A DNA stretch of 64,000 nucleotides, from the NCBI GenBank assembly GCA_000824805.1, contig CCNA01000004.1:248001-312000 (forward strand). The letters run 5' to 3'. Numbering within the stretch: position 1 is the stretch's first letter; each line of letters starts with the position of its first letter. Both the position numbers and the translations under genes were made by a program. The notes under the pieces were generated by a model. The model did no database searches, was not told where the DNA came from, and saw only the letters and a program-made list of their open reading frames with translations. Shown one piece after another: positions 35,805 through 43,801 of the stretch. The DNA comes from Mesorhizobium sp. SOD10 (lineage in GTDB: Bacteria > Pseudomonadota > Alphaproteobacteria > Rhizobiales > Rhizobiaceae).

Positions 35805-36343
35805 TGTCGTAGTTCCCCATGGCTGTTGCCGGCATCGGCCCCATTCAACGGCCCATGCCAAGCGGCGTTTTGGCAGCCGCTCTCTTGTTATGCGTCGCCT
35901 CCCAGGCGGGCCCAGCGTGTTCTAGGCCTTCAAGAGAGCATCCGGGCCGGATCGCAAAAAGAAGTCTTTTTCTGTCTTTTGCTTCGCTGAAACCGAAGCA
36001 GCGAGCCGAGCTTGGCTGACGCGCTTGAATTGACGGCGCAAAGCGACTGCGGCTCCGAGGGCGCCGACAGATACGGCGATGTCCGCGGACAGCCCGCTGA
36101 CCAAGAAGTCCTTGCAAGTAGACGGCTTGTCCAACATGAATCGCTTGGACAGCCTTGCCAGGCAAAAGCGGGCGAGACGATGGAGGAAGGAACCGATCTC
36201 CGATGCGGACAGTTTCTTTTAGTTGTTTGAGAACCCGGTGTTTCATTTGTCCATTTGTGAAGTGATGGACGAGCCATTGCACCCGCCCGCAATGGTGCCA
36301 ACGACATGACTGGCCCTTCGGGCTGGCAGAAGAGGAGAATGCG
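35805..36343. other. Intergenic region between ABC operon and pqqA (539 bases)
   Basis: No gene is convincing here. A 71-codon minus-strand frame (35922-36137) lacks a ribosome site and known homology. The region holds the divergent promoters, a candidate EcfG promoter at 36189-36214, a small hairpin GCTTCG...CGAAGC near 35982-36000, and a GCCC-ttc-GGGC hairpin just before the pqqA ribosome site AGAGGAG. Confidence 0.6.
36189..36214 (+). promoter_or_regulatory. Candidate EcfG promoter upstream of pqqA
   Basis: GGAAC-N17-AGTT, 130 bases before pqqA. It matches the consensus, but the distance is long, so support is weaker than for the other sites. Confidence 0.4.
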
Positions 36344-36439
36344 ATGAAGAAGAGCTGGAAGAAACCGACCATGTGCCAGGTTGCTGCGGGCTTCGAAATT
36401 TCGCGGTATCTGCCTGCTGAAATTCCTCCCAGGAAGTAG
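36344..36439 (+). CDS. pqqA: Pyrroloquinoline quinone precursor peptide PqqA
   Basis: 31 residues: MKKSWKKPTMCQVAAGFEIS continuing RYLPAEIPPRK. Glu18 and Tyr22 in E-I-S-R-Y have the exact E-x-x-x-Y spacing of the residues that PqqE cross-links and that become PQQ. A strong ribosome site AGAGGAG lies 8 bases before the ATG. The Cys at position 11 is not part of the known chemistry. It is the first gene of pqqABCDE; a 15-bp hairpin follows its stop and probably sets a high pqqA to pqqB transcript ratio. Confidence 0.95.
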   Translation: MKKSWKKPTMCQVAAGFEISRYLPAEIPPRK

Positions 36440-36446
36440 GCCGCAA

Positions 36447-36480
36447 GGGTGCATGTCCCTGGCAGCAGGGGCATGCACCC
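36447..36480 (+). promoter_or_regulatory. Intercistronic hairpin between pqqA and pqqB
   Basis: GGGTGCATGTCCCTG pairs with CAGGGGCATGCACCC around a GCAG loop: 15 base pairs including one G-T wobble. It starts 8 bases after the pqqA stop and has no T-run, so it is more likely an RNA-stabilising or partial-termination element than a full terminator. It would protect the 3' end of a short pqqA message and explain an excess of precursor peptide over enzymes. Confidence 0.7.
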
Positions 36481-36574
36481 CGCCGCATGTGAGGGCTTTG
36501 CAGCGGGAAATAAGGATACGAAGCTGTCTGCCGCCGACAAGCCGGCCGGGTGGGCCGCGGAGTGGGCGTTTGCC

Positions 36575-37513
36575 ATGCGCGTGAAGATCATCGGATCGGC
36601 AGCGGGAGGCGGGTTTCCGCAATGGAATTGCAATTACCGCCTGAGCCGCGCAGCTCGCGCCGGCATGCTTGGCCTGCGTTCGCGAACTCAATCGTCCATC
36701 GCCGCATCGGCGGATGGAATAGGTTGGGTTCTCTTCAACGCATCGCCCGACATCCGTCAGCAGATTGCGCAAACGCCCGAGCTGCAGCCCGCGGCCGATG
36801 CGCCGCTGCGCTCGACACCGATCCGCGCGGTGGTGCTGACCAATGCCGACGTGGACCATGTCGCCGGCCTGCTTAGCCTGCGCGAACGACAGCCTTTCGC
36901 GATCTATGCAACGGCGCAGGTGCTGGCGACGCTGGAGGCCAATTCAATCTTCAATGTTCTCGATCCGGCGATCGTGCCTCGGCGCCTGCTGGCGCCGACG
37001 CAGGAAATGGCGGTCTGCGGCGCGGACGGCCACCCGACCGGCGTGGCGGTCGAGCCCTTTCCTGTGCCAGGCAAGGTCGCGCTCTATCTTGAGCAAGGAG
37101 GCGATCCCGGCGCCAATTTCAGCTCCGACACAGGCGACACGATCGGTGTCCGTATCAGCGGGGCCGACGGTCGCGGCGCCGTTTTCTACGTTCCGGGCTG
37201 CGCACGCATCGATGCCGCGCTGCGCATGCGCCTGGCCGATGCCGCCTGCCTTCTGTTCGACGGCACCGTCTACACGGACGACGAGATGATCACCGCCCGC
37301 GTCGGCCAGAAAACCGGCGCACGCATGGGCCACATCGCGATGTCCGGAGAAGCGGGTTCGATCGCCGGCCTCGCCGATGTGAAGATCGGCCGCCGCATCT
37401 TCATTCATATCAACAACACCAATCCCGTTCTGGACGAGAATTCCGCCGAACACGCGGCGGTCAAGGCCGCTGGCTGGGAAGTCGCCGCCGATGGCATGGA
37501 GATGGAATTTTGA
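36575..37513 (+). CDS. pqqB: PQQ biosynthesis protein PqqB
   Basis: 312 residues of the metallo-beta-lactamase fold. MRVKIIGSAAGGGFPQWNCN is the diagnostic start, with VVLTNADVDHVAGLLSLRE near 88 carrying the metal-binding His/Asp motif and IHINNTNPVLDENS near 280. PqqB is a non-haem iron hydroxylase acting on the cross-linked Glu-Tyr intermediate. ATG 36575 is chosen because homology begins there; the frame is open further upstream but without similarity. The stop overlaps the pqqC start. Confidence 0.95.
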   Translation: MRVKIIGSAAGGGFPQWNCNYRLSRAARAGMLGLRSRTQSSIAASADGIGWVLFNASPDIRQQIAQTPELQPAADAPLRSTPIRAVVLTNADVDHVAGLLSLRERQPFAIYATAQVLATLEANSIFNVLDPAIVPRRLLAPTQEMAVCGADGHPTGVAVEPFPVPGKVALYLEQGGDPGANFSSDTGDTIGVRISGADGRGAVFYVPGCARIDAALRMRLADAACLLFDGTVYTDDEMITARVGQKTGARMGHIAMSGEAGSIAGLADVKIGRRIFIHINNTNPVLDENSAEHAAVKAAGWEVAADGMEMEF

Positions 37514-38268
37514 GTGATTTCCAGGATGCGGCCCGAGGCGGCCTGTCTAAGAGCGAGCTCGAGGCCGTGCTGCGGCGGGTCGGCGACGAGCGCTATCACA
37601 ACCGCCATCCTTTCCATCACAGGATGACGGCCGGGGCCCTGTCGAAGACCGAGATGCAGGCCTGGGCGCTGAACCGCTATTGCTACCAGGCCGTCATTCC
37701 GCGCAAGGACGCCATGATCCTGGCGCGCGCCGAGGATCCGGCGTTTCGCGCCGCCTGGCGCAAGCGCATCGAGGACCATGACGGCGAGGACGGCTGGAGC
37801 GGCGGCATTGCGCGCTGGCTGCATCTGGCGACCTCGCTCGGGCTCGACGCCGAAGCGGTCAAGAGCGAAAGGCTGGCGCTGCCGGCGACCCGCTTCGCCG
37901 TCGGCGCCTACCTGTCCTTCTGCACGAACCGGACGCTCCTCGAGGCGGTCGCATCGTCGCTGACCGAGATGTTCTCGCCGACCATCATCGGCGAGCGGGT
38001 GCCGGCGGTGCTGGCCAGATACGACTACCTCACCGAAGACACGCTGGCCTATTTCAGCCGCCGGCCCGAACAGGCATCGCGCGACGCCGACTTCGCCCTC
38101 GCCTATGTGCTTGCCCATGCCGACACGGCCGAACGCCAGCAGCAGGCGATCGATGCGCTGGTGTTCAAATGCGATGTACTCTGGGCCATGCTCGATGCGC
38201 TCCAGCATGCCTATGGCGCGCCGGCCAACATACCACCCGGCGCCTTCCGCCCGGAGGCGGCCCTATGA
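37510..38268 (+). CDS. pqqC: PQQ synthase PqqC, TTG start
   Basis: 252 residues, all-helical oxidase that closes the ring and performs the final eight-electron oxidation to PQQ without metal or cofactor. ERYHNRHPFHHRMTAGALSK near 30 and MQAWALNRYCYQAVIPRKDA near 52 carry conserved active-site His, Tyr and Arg residues; FALAYVLAHADTAERQQQAI is near 198. The only start in frame near the expected N-terminus is TTG at 37510, in a TTGA overlap with the pqqB stop, indicating translational coupling. Confidence 0.95.
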   Translation: MSDFQDAARGGLSKSELEAVLRRVGDERYHNRHPFHHRMTAGALSKTEMQAWALNRYCYQAVIPRKDAMILARAEDPAFRAAWRKRIEDHDGEDGWSGGIARWLHLATSLGLDAEAVKSERLALPATRFAVGAYLSFCTNRTLLEAVASSLTEMFSPTIIGERVPAVLARYDYLTEDTLAYFSRRPEQASRDADFALAYVLAHADTAERQQQAIDALVFKCDVLWAMLDALQHAYGAPANIPPGAFRPEAAL

Positions 38269-38561
38269 TGGCGCTGCGCGAAAGGGCCATCGTGTCGTTG
38301 CGGTCGGCGCCATCGCTGCCCAGACATGTGCGCATACAGTACGACCCGGTGCGGCAGGCCTTTGCCGTGCTTTCGCCGGAGAAGGTGTTCTGGCCGAACG
38401 AGATCAGTCTCGACATACTGCGCCGCTGCGACGGGCAGTCCAGCGTCGAGCGCATCATCGCCGATCTTGCGGCCGACTATGACGCGGATCCGCAGGACGT
38501 GGCGGCCGACGTCGTCGCCTTCCTGCAGGAATGGTCGGACAAGCTTTTGGTGAAGCTATGA
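38265..38561 (+). CDS. pqqD: PqqA-binding chaperone PqqD
   Basis: 98 residues. PSLPRHVRIQYDPVRQAFAV, LSPEKVFWPNEISLDILRRC and the following SSVERIIADLAADYDADPQD match PqqD, the small winged-helix (RRE) protein that binds PqqA and presents it to PqqE. ATG 38265 overlaps the pqqC stop (ATGA). The separate gene, not fused to pqqC or pqqE, is the common arrangement in Rhizobiales. Confidence 0.94.
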   Translation: MMALRERAIVSLRSAPSLPRHVRIQYDPVRQAFAVLSPEKVFWPNEISLDILRRCDGQSSVERIIADLAADYDADPQDVAADVVAFLQEWSDKLLVKL

Positions 38562-39700
38562 GTGCGCCCCTCCTGCCTCCGATCGGCATGCTGGCGGAAT
38601 TGACGCATCGCTGCCCGCTGCAGTGCCCTTATTGCTCCAACCCGCTCGAACTGCTGAAGGCCAACCGCGAGCTCGACACGCAGACCTGGCTCGATCTCTT
38701 CTCGCAGGCCGCCGATCTCGGCGTCCTGCAGGTGCATCTTTCCGGCGGCGAGCCGACGCTACGCCGCGACCTCGAGCAATTGATCGCCGGGCTTTCGGCG
38801 CGCGGCGTCTACACCAACCTCATCACCGCCGGCGTCGGCATTGCCGAGGGCCGCATAGAGGCCTTTGCCGAAGCCGGTCTCGACCACCTGCAACTGAGCT
38901 TCCAGGGGGCTCGCCCGGTGACCACCGACCGTATCGGCAACCACCGGGGCAGCCACGAGAAGAAGCTGGAGACGGCGCACCGCGCCCGCGCGGCCGGACT
39001 GCCCCTCACCATCAATGCGCCGGTCCATCGGCACAACATCGAGGAAGTGCCGGAATTCATCGACCTCGCCCTCTCCTTGGATGCCGAGCGGCTGGAGATC
39101 GCTAATGTTCAATATGCCGGTTGGGCGCTCGCCAACCGCGACAGGTTGATGCCCGACCTGGCGGCGGTCAACCGGCAGGCGGACATCGTCGCGGCGGCGC
39201 GCGAAAGGCTCGCCGGCATCATGACCATCGATTTCGTCACGCCAGATTATTTTGCCATCTATCCCAAGCCATGCATGGGCGGCTGGGCGCGCGACGCCTT
39301 CATGGTGGCCCCCGACGGTACCGTGTTGCCGTGCCATGCCGCCCAGACGATTCCCTCGCTCCGCTTCGAGCGTTTCGGAGACCGCAGCCTCGCCGAGATC
39401 TGGGCCGATTCGCCGGCATTCAACGCCTTTCGCGGTACCGAGTGGATGCAGGAGCCGTGCCGAAGCTGCGAGCGCTGCGAGGTCGATTGGGGCGGTTGCC
39501 GGTGTCAGGCGATGGCGATTGCCGGCGATGCCGCGGCAACGGATCCGGCCTGCGTCAAGTCGCCGATCCACAATCGAATGGCGATACTGACCGACGCTGC
39601 CCTGGCGCAGGCGGCGCCGGAAGGAAATGAAAGCTTCATTTTCCGGCGGATCGGCGCCACAACCCGGCCTGACACGCCGGCTGAGCCTGCCCGCCGATGA
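38558..39700 (+). CDS. pqqE: PqqA peptide cyclase PqqE (radical SAM)
   Basis: 380 residues. The radical-SAM CxxxCxxC is Cys19, Cys23, Cys26 (RCPLQCPYCSN). VLQVHLSGGEPTLRRDLEQL near 60 is the GGE motif region. The C-terminal SPASM domain contributes Cys in PKPCMGGWARDAFMVAPDGT, LPCHAAQ and PCRSCERCEVDWGGCRCQA. PqqE forms the Glu-Tyr carbon-carbon bond in PqqA held by PqqD. ATG 38558 overlaps the pqqD stop. No pqqF protease follows, so PqqA cleavage must rely on an unlinked peptidase. Confidence 0.96.
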   Translation: MSAPLLPPIGMLAELTHRCPLQCPYCSNPLELLKANRELDTQTWLDLFSQAADLGVLQVHLSGGEPTLRRDLEQLIAGLSARGVYTNLITAGVGIAEGRIEAFAEAGLDHLQLSFQGARPVTTDRIGNHRGSHEKKLETAHRARAAGLPLTINAPVHRHNIEEVPEFIDLALSLDAERLEIANVQYAGWALANRDRLMPDLAAVNRQADIVAAARERLAGIMTIDFVTPDYFAIYPKPCMGGWARDAFMVAPDGTVLPCHAAQTIPSLRFERFGDRSLAEIWADSPAFNAFRGTEWMQEPCRSCERCEVDWGGCRCQAMAIAGDAAATDPACVKSPIHNRMAILTDAALAQAAPEGNESFIFRRIGATTRPDTPAEPARR

Positions 39701-39744
39701 GCAAGTAGCTTTACCTACGCAAACCGCGCTTCCCGGCTGCGACC

Positions 39745-40929
39745 TCAAGCAAGCCCGAACCGCTCGACGGCCCGCATGATGCCCCGCAGTTCGGCAAGGC
39801 CCTTGAGCCGCCCGATCAGCGAATAGCCGGGATTGATCCTGATCTTGCCGATGTCGTCGGCGAGAAGATGTCCATGATCGGGCCGCATCGGAATGCGCCA
39901 GTCGGCCCGGCCCTCCTCGCGGCGGCGCGCCTCTTCCCGCATCAGGGCGAGGATGACATGCGCCATGTCCGTGCCGCCCTCGAGGTGCTCAGCCTCATAA
40001 AACGAGCCGTCCTCCTCGATGGTGACGTTGCGCAGATGAACGAAATGGATGCGGGCCGCAAATTCCTTCACCATGGCGACAATGTCGTTGTCGGCGCGCG
40101 TGCCATAGGAGCCGGTGCAGAAGGTCAGCCCGTTCGCCGGACTGTCGACGGCGTTGAGGATGAAGCGCGCATCCTCTGCGGTCGAGACGATGCGCGGCAG
40201 GCCGTAGAGCGAGAAAGGCGGATCGTCGGGGTGGATGCACATGCGCGCCCCGACTTCCTCGGCCACCGGGATGATCTCGCGCAGGAACCAGGCGAGATTG
40301 TCGCGCAATTCCTGCGGCCCGATCGCATCATAGTCAGCCAAGGCCTCGCGGAAGCTGTCGCGGTTGTAGGCGCGCTCGGTGGCGGGCAGGCCGGCGATGA
40401 GGTTGCGTTCGATCCTGTCGATCTTCTCGTCGCTAAGCTGCTTCAACCGTGCTTCCGCCTCGGCGATGCGGGCAGGCGTGTAGCCGGATTCGGCATTTTT
40501 GCGCTTCAATACAAACAGGTCGTAAGCGGCAAAATCGATCGCGTCGAAGCGCAGTGCATAGCCCGTCGTCGGCAAGCGGTAGGCCAGATCCGTGCGGGTC
40601 CAGTCGACCACCGGCATGAAATTATAGCAGATCGTCGCGATGCCGGCCTTGGCCAGCGCGCGGATCGTATCCCTATAGAAGCCGACATAGCGGAGCCGCT
40701 CCGGCGAACCGATCTTGATCGAGTTGTGGACCGGAATGCTCTCGACCACCGACCAAGTCAGCCCCGCCGCCTCGATGATGCGCTTGCGCTCGAGGATGTT
40801 TTCCAGCGGCCAGGCGCGCCCGTCATAGATGTCGTGCAGGGCCGAGACGACGCCTGTCGCGCCCGCCTGCTTGACATGATCCAGGGTCACTGGATCGTCC
40901 GGACCGTACCAGCGCCAAGTTTGTTCCAT
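39745..40929 (-). CDS. uxuA: Mannonate dehydratase
   Basis: 394 residues, TIM-barrel lyase converting D-mannonate to 2-keto-3-deoxygluconate in hexuronate breakdown. [20 protein letters not shown] with [20 protein letters not shown] is the usual start. Metal-binding and catalytic residues lie in [20 protein letters not shown] near 230, FCTGSYG near 270 and [10 protein letters not shown] near 290. The C-terminus [12 protein letters not shown] carries the last His. It is divergent from a GntR regulator whose probable operators flank the promoter. Confidence 0.95.
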   Translation of the reverse strand: MEQTWRWYGPDDPVTLDHVKQAGATGVVSALHDIYDGRAWPLENILERKRIIEAAGLTWSVVESIPVHNSIKIGSPERLRYVGFYRDTIRALAKAGIATICYNFMPVVDWTRTDLAYRLPTTGYALRFDAIDFAAYDLFVLKRKNAESGYTPARIAEAEARLKQLSDEKIDRIERNLIAGLPATERAYNRDSFREALADYDAIGPQELRDNLAWFLREIIPVAEEVGARMCIHPDDPPFSLYGLPRIVSTAEDARFILNAVDSPANGLTFCTGSYGTRADNDIVAMVKEFAARIHFVHLRNVTIEEDGSFYEAEHLEGGTDMAHVILALMREEARRREEGRADWRIPMRPDHGHLLADDIGKIRINPGYSLIGRLKGLAELRGIMRAVERFGLA

Positions 40930-40965
40930 TTGCCGCTTGTCCTCCGTGAGAGGTCGGCAACTTAT

Positions 40966-40978
40966 TGTTGGACCACAA
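40966..40978. promoter_or_regulatory. Candidate UxuR-type operator near uxuA
   Basis: TGTTGG-A-CCACAA, a 13-base imperfect palindrome 37 bases before the uxuA ATG, related to the perfect copy at 41093-41105. Confidence 0.5.
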
Positions 40979-41092
40979 CGGGAGTCAAATTAAAATTTGG
41001 CGCCTGTGAAGGGCTGCCCCTCTTGGCTCAAACCGAGCAAAATCACCAGGACCCAAGCCCAAGGCCGGTTGTTTTCCTTGAATCATACGGTA

Positions 41093-41105
41093 TGTTGGTC
41101 CAACA
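41093..41105. promoter_or_regulatory. Candidate operator before the GntR regulator gene
   Basis: TGTTGG-T-CCAACA, a perfect 6-bp-arm palindrome of the TTGGTC-type used by GntR/FCD sugar-acid regulators. It lies 14 bases before the regulator ATG, so binding would block its own transcription. Confidence 0.6.
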
Positions 41106-41118
41106 ATTAGGAGGGTCA

Positions 41119-41847
41119 ATGCCGGAGAATTCTCAGGCTGCACGTGACAATGTCGCCGCCCGCCGCGCCGGCTCCGCAGTGGACACCGCCGCCGGCCAGA
41201 TCCTCGACCTCATCCGCGTGCGGCAGTTGAATGTCGGCGACGTGCTGCCGACGGAGCGTGAGCTCAGCGAGATCACCGGCGCCAGCCGCAACACCGTGCG
41301 CGAGGCGCTCCGCACCATTCGCACCTATGGGCTGATCGAACCCAAGCCGCGCGTCGGCGCGGTGCTGGCCGACGGTCAAAGCATAGCCGTCCAGAATTTC
41401 TTCGCCGCGCATATGGATGTCTCGCGCTCATCCTTTGCCGACATCCAGGGTTTCAGGCGCATCATCGAGGTCGGCATCGGCGATCACATCGTGCTCAATG
41501 CCACAAGCGAGCAGATCGAGGCGCTCGACGCGATCAACGCCAGGATTGTCGAAAGCCGCTCGATCGAGGAAGCTGCTGAGAACGACTTCAATTTCCACAT
41601 GGCGCTGATCGGCCTGGCGGACAATCGGATGCTGACGGATATGTATTCCTTCCTGTCCCCGGTGATCCTGCGGATCATGACCATCGGCAAGGAAATGCGC
41701 CCGGTGCTGGCCGACACCCGTGCCGCGCATGGCGGGATCATCGCCGCCCTGCGCGCGCGCGACAGACTGGCTTACGCCTATCTGATGAGCCGCCATCTCG
41801 ATTTCGCCCTGCGGTTCCTGCCGGAAGAACCGGCTCCCCAGACGTGA
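41119..41847 (+). CDS. GntR family regulator, FCD (FadR) subfamily
   Basis: 242 residues. A GntR winged helix (about 18-85) reads TAAGQILDLIRVRQLNVGDV with LPTERELSEITGASRNTVREA, followed by a helical FCD ligand-binding domain (about 95-235) with DFNFHMALIGLADNRMLTDM containing metal-ligand residues. It probably represses uxuA and the SDR gene in the absence of a hexuronate or mannonate signal, using the two TGTTGG-N-CCAACA-like sites. ATG 41119 follows GGAGGG by a good distance; a long upstream open frame is antisense to uxuA and spurious. Confidence 0.9.
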   Translation: MPENSQAARDNVAARRAGSAVDTAAGQILDLIRVRQLNVGDVLPTERELSEITGASRNTVREALRTIRTYGLIEPKPRVGAVLADGQSIAVQNFFAAHMDVSRSSFADIQGFRRIIEVGIGDHIVLNATSEQIEALDAINARIVESRSIEEAAENDFNFHMALIGLADNRMLTDMYSFLSPVILRIMTIGKEMRPVLADTRAAHGGIIAALRARDRLAYAYLMSRHLDFALRFLPEEPAPQT

Positions 41848-41864
41848 CCAAAGGAGTTTCAGCA

Positions 41865-42650
41865 ATGAAGGATTTTGACGGCAAGGTCGCTTTGGTGACC
41901 GGAACGACCGGGATCGGTCTCGCAACCGCCAGGCGCCTTGCGGCCGGCGGCGCCGCGATCGTCGCCTGCGGCATCGACCGCTCGGCCAATGCGGCGATGA
42001 GAGCGGAGCTGGAAAGCTCCAGGGCCGGCGCTTTGGTCGTGGATACCGACGTCTCCGTGCCGGAGGAGGTCCGCGACGCCATTGCAGCCGGTGTCGCTCG
42101 CTTCGGCGGCCTCGACGTGATCGTCAATTCGGCGGCGGTCCATCCCTATGGAACCGCGACCACGACCGAGTGGGAAACCTGGAACAAGGCGATGACGGTC
42201 AATGTCGGCTCGATCTATCTGACCGCCCATTTCGGCATCCCGGAAATGATCAAGCGTGGTGGTGGCGCCATCGTCAACGTCGCCTCGGTGCAGGGTTTTG
42301 CCTGTCAGCAGAACGTCGCCGCCTATGCCACCACCAAGGGCGCCATCCACACGTTGACGCGTTCGCTGGCGCTCGACTACGCGGCCGCCGGCATCCGGGT
42401 CAATTCGGTCAGCCCCGGCTCGATCCGCACGCCGATCCTGGAGAAGGCCGCGCGCGGCGAAAACGGCAGCGATGCCGATGTCGAGGAAGCCTATAAGCGT
42501 TTCGGCGCGGCCCATCCGCTCGGCCGCATCGGCGAACCGGAGGAAGTGGCGGAGCTTATCGCCTTTCTGTGCTCGTCAAAGGCCGGCTTCTGCACCGGCG
42601 CGGACTACAAGATAGACGGCGGCCTGACCGCCGGCATTGGCGTGAAGTGA
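41865..42650 (+). CDS. SDR family oxidoreductase
   Basis: 261 residues, classical short-chain dehydrogenase. TGTTGIGLATARRLA near 12 binds NAD(P), NSAA follows near 92, the catalytic Ser lies in VNVASVQGFA, and the YxxxK pair is in AAYATTKGAIHTLTRS near 158. It starts 17 bases after the GntR stop with AAAGGAG upstream. In this position it could be the fructuronate or other sugar-acid reductase that supplies mannonate, replacing UxuB. That assignment rests on context. Confidence 0.85.
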   Translation: MKDFDGKVALVTGTTGIGLATARRLAAGGAAIVACGIDRSANAAMRAELESSRAGALVVDTDVSVPEEVRDAIAAGVARFGGLDVIVNSAAVHPYGTATTTEWETWNKAMTVNVGSIYLTAHFGIPEMIKRGGGAIVNVASVQGFACQQNVAAYATTKGAIHTLTRSLALDYAAAGIRVNSVSPGSIRTPILEKAARGENGSDADVEEAYKRFGAAHPLGRIGEPEEVAELIAFLCSSKAGFCTGADYKIDGGLTAGIGVK

Positions 42651-42652
42651 CC

Positions 42653-42921
42653 ATGAACATTGGTCTTGGTCATACCGGGAATCGCCGACATCACACCATT
42701 CCGCTTTGCCCGCCAGGCGGGCGCCACACATATCGTCGCACAGCTCACCAACTATTTTCCCGGGCGCGATCCTTCCCTGTCCGCCGGCAGCGAGGTCGAC
42801 GCGTGCGAAGATCCTTGGCGCGCGCGGCGCGCTGGTAGTCCGCGGCGAGAAGCTCGTCGCCAAGGCGATCCGCGAGGGGATGAGCGCAGTCGAAGCCTAA
42901 AAGACCTTCGGCATCATGTGA
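42653..42921 (+). pseudogene. Gene debris: uxuA-like 5' fragment joined to an unrelated 3' fragment
   Basis: From the ATG at 42653 the start MNIGLG, then in a shifted frame PFRFARQAGATHIVAQLTNY and FPGRDPSLSAG, matches the beginning of a second type of mannonate dehydratase (MKLGLG...FRFAKQAGATHIV). After about 42800 a different fragment reads GALVVRGEKLVAKAIREGMS then AVEA-stop-KTFGIM-stop. There the TAA at 42898-42900 looks like a one-base change from a Tyr codon, with the true end at 42919-42921. The tail may come from an RraA-like family protein, but I am unsure. Frameshift, fusion and nonsense change together mark this as non-functional. Confidence 0.6.
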
Positions 42922-43093
42922 CGGGCTGCGGTCGCGTCGCATCGCACTGACGCAACCGAAGGTCCGATCTCCCGGTACCAGTTCCGCCGCCATCAAGCCG
43001 ACGCCTCGCCGATCAGTTCCGCCCCCGGCGAAAGAGGCAACCTCAGTCCCTGCTTCGCGTTGGTCCCTCATGGCCAAGCAGGAAGGACGTTCA

Positions 43094-43717
43094 ATGCCGC
43101 TCACCGCTTTCGCTCTCAATTGCACACTCAAGATGCCCAAGGACGACGAACGATCCTCCACCGACCGAATGCTCGCGGAGCTGACCAAGGCCCTGGTTGC
43201 GCATGACGTCGAGTGCGAGACGGCCCGTGCGCTCGCGCATGAAATCAAGCCCGGCGTGCTTTCCGACATGGGCGAAGGCGACGACTGGCCGAAGCTGCGC
43301 AAAAAGATCCTGGCGGCCGATATTTTCATCCTTGGCCTGCCGATCTGGATGGGGCAACCGTCGAGCGTTGCCAAGCGCGTGATGGAACGGATGGACGCTT
43401 TCCTGTCGGAAACCGACGACCGCGGGCGCATGCCGGCCGCCGGCAAGGTCGCGCTGGTGGCGATCGTCGGCAATGAGGATGGCGCGCATCACTGCCATGC
43501 CGAATGCTATCAGGCGCTTAACGACGTCGGCTTCACCGTTCCTGCCAATGGCGGGATCTATTGGGTCGGGGAAGCGATGGGCGACGTCAATTTCGTCGAT
43601 CTGCCCGGCACACCTGAAAAGGTCGTCGGCATGATCAAGATGGCGGCGTCCAACGCCGCTCATCTGGCCGGGCTCTTCAAGACGAAAAACTATGTCGGCG
43701 TACCTACCGACGGTTGA
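43094..43717 (+). CDS. Flavodoxin-like NAD(P)H-dependent FMN oxidoreductase
   Basis: 207 residues of the flavodoxin fold. AFALNCTLKMPKDDERSSTD forms the first strand and phosphate loop, and the ILGLPIWMGQPSSVAKRVMER near 85 is the FMN-binding segment typical of NAD(P)H-dependent FMN reductases or WrbA/ArsH-like proteins. VANGGIYWVGEAMGDVNF near 150 is another conserved region. It probably reduces quinones, azo compounds or metals using FMN. ATG 43094 follows AGGAAGG; a start at 43070 is possible. It stands alone between gene debris and a convergent aminotransferase. Confidence 0.82.
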   Translation: MPLTAFALNCTLKMPKDDERSSTDRMLAELTKALVAHDVECETARALAHEIKPGVLSDMGEGDDWPKLRKKILAADIFILGLPIWMGQPSSVAKRVMERMDAFLSETDDRGRMPAAGKVALVAIVGNEDGAHHCHAECYQALNDVGFTVPANGGIYWVGEAMGDVNFVDLPGTPEKVVGMIKMAASNAAHLAGLFKTKNYVGVPTDG

Positions 43718-43801
43718 TGCCGCTCAGCCCAAAAGAGATGACAGCCGAAGCCCTGCGACAACGAGCGACTGACTAACCCCGCCGGATATTGACGAAGCCC
43801 T

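Noticed and set aside
35922..36137. 71-codon minus-strand frame with a short hydrophobic middle
   Set aside because: No ribosome site, no recognised family, and it lies in the divergent promoter region of pqqA.
39868..41118. Long upstream extension of the GntR regulator
   Set aside because: The extension is antisense to uxuA. The ATG at 41119 has a good ribosome site and homology starts there.
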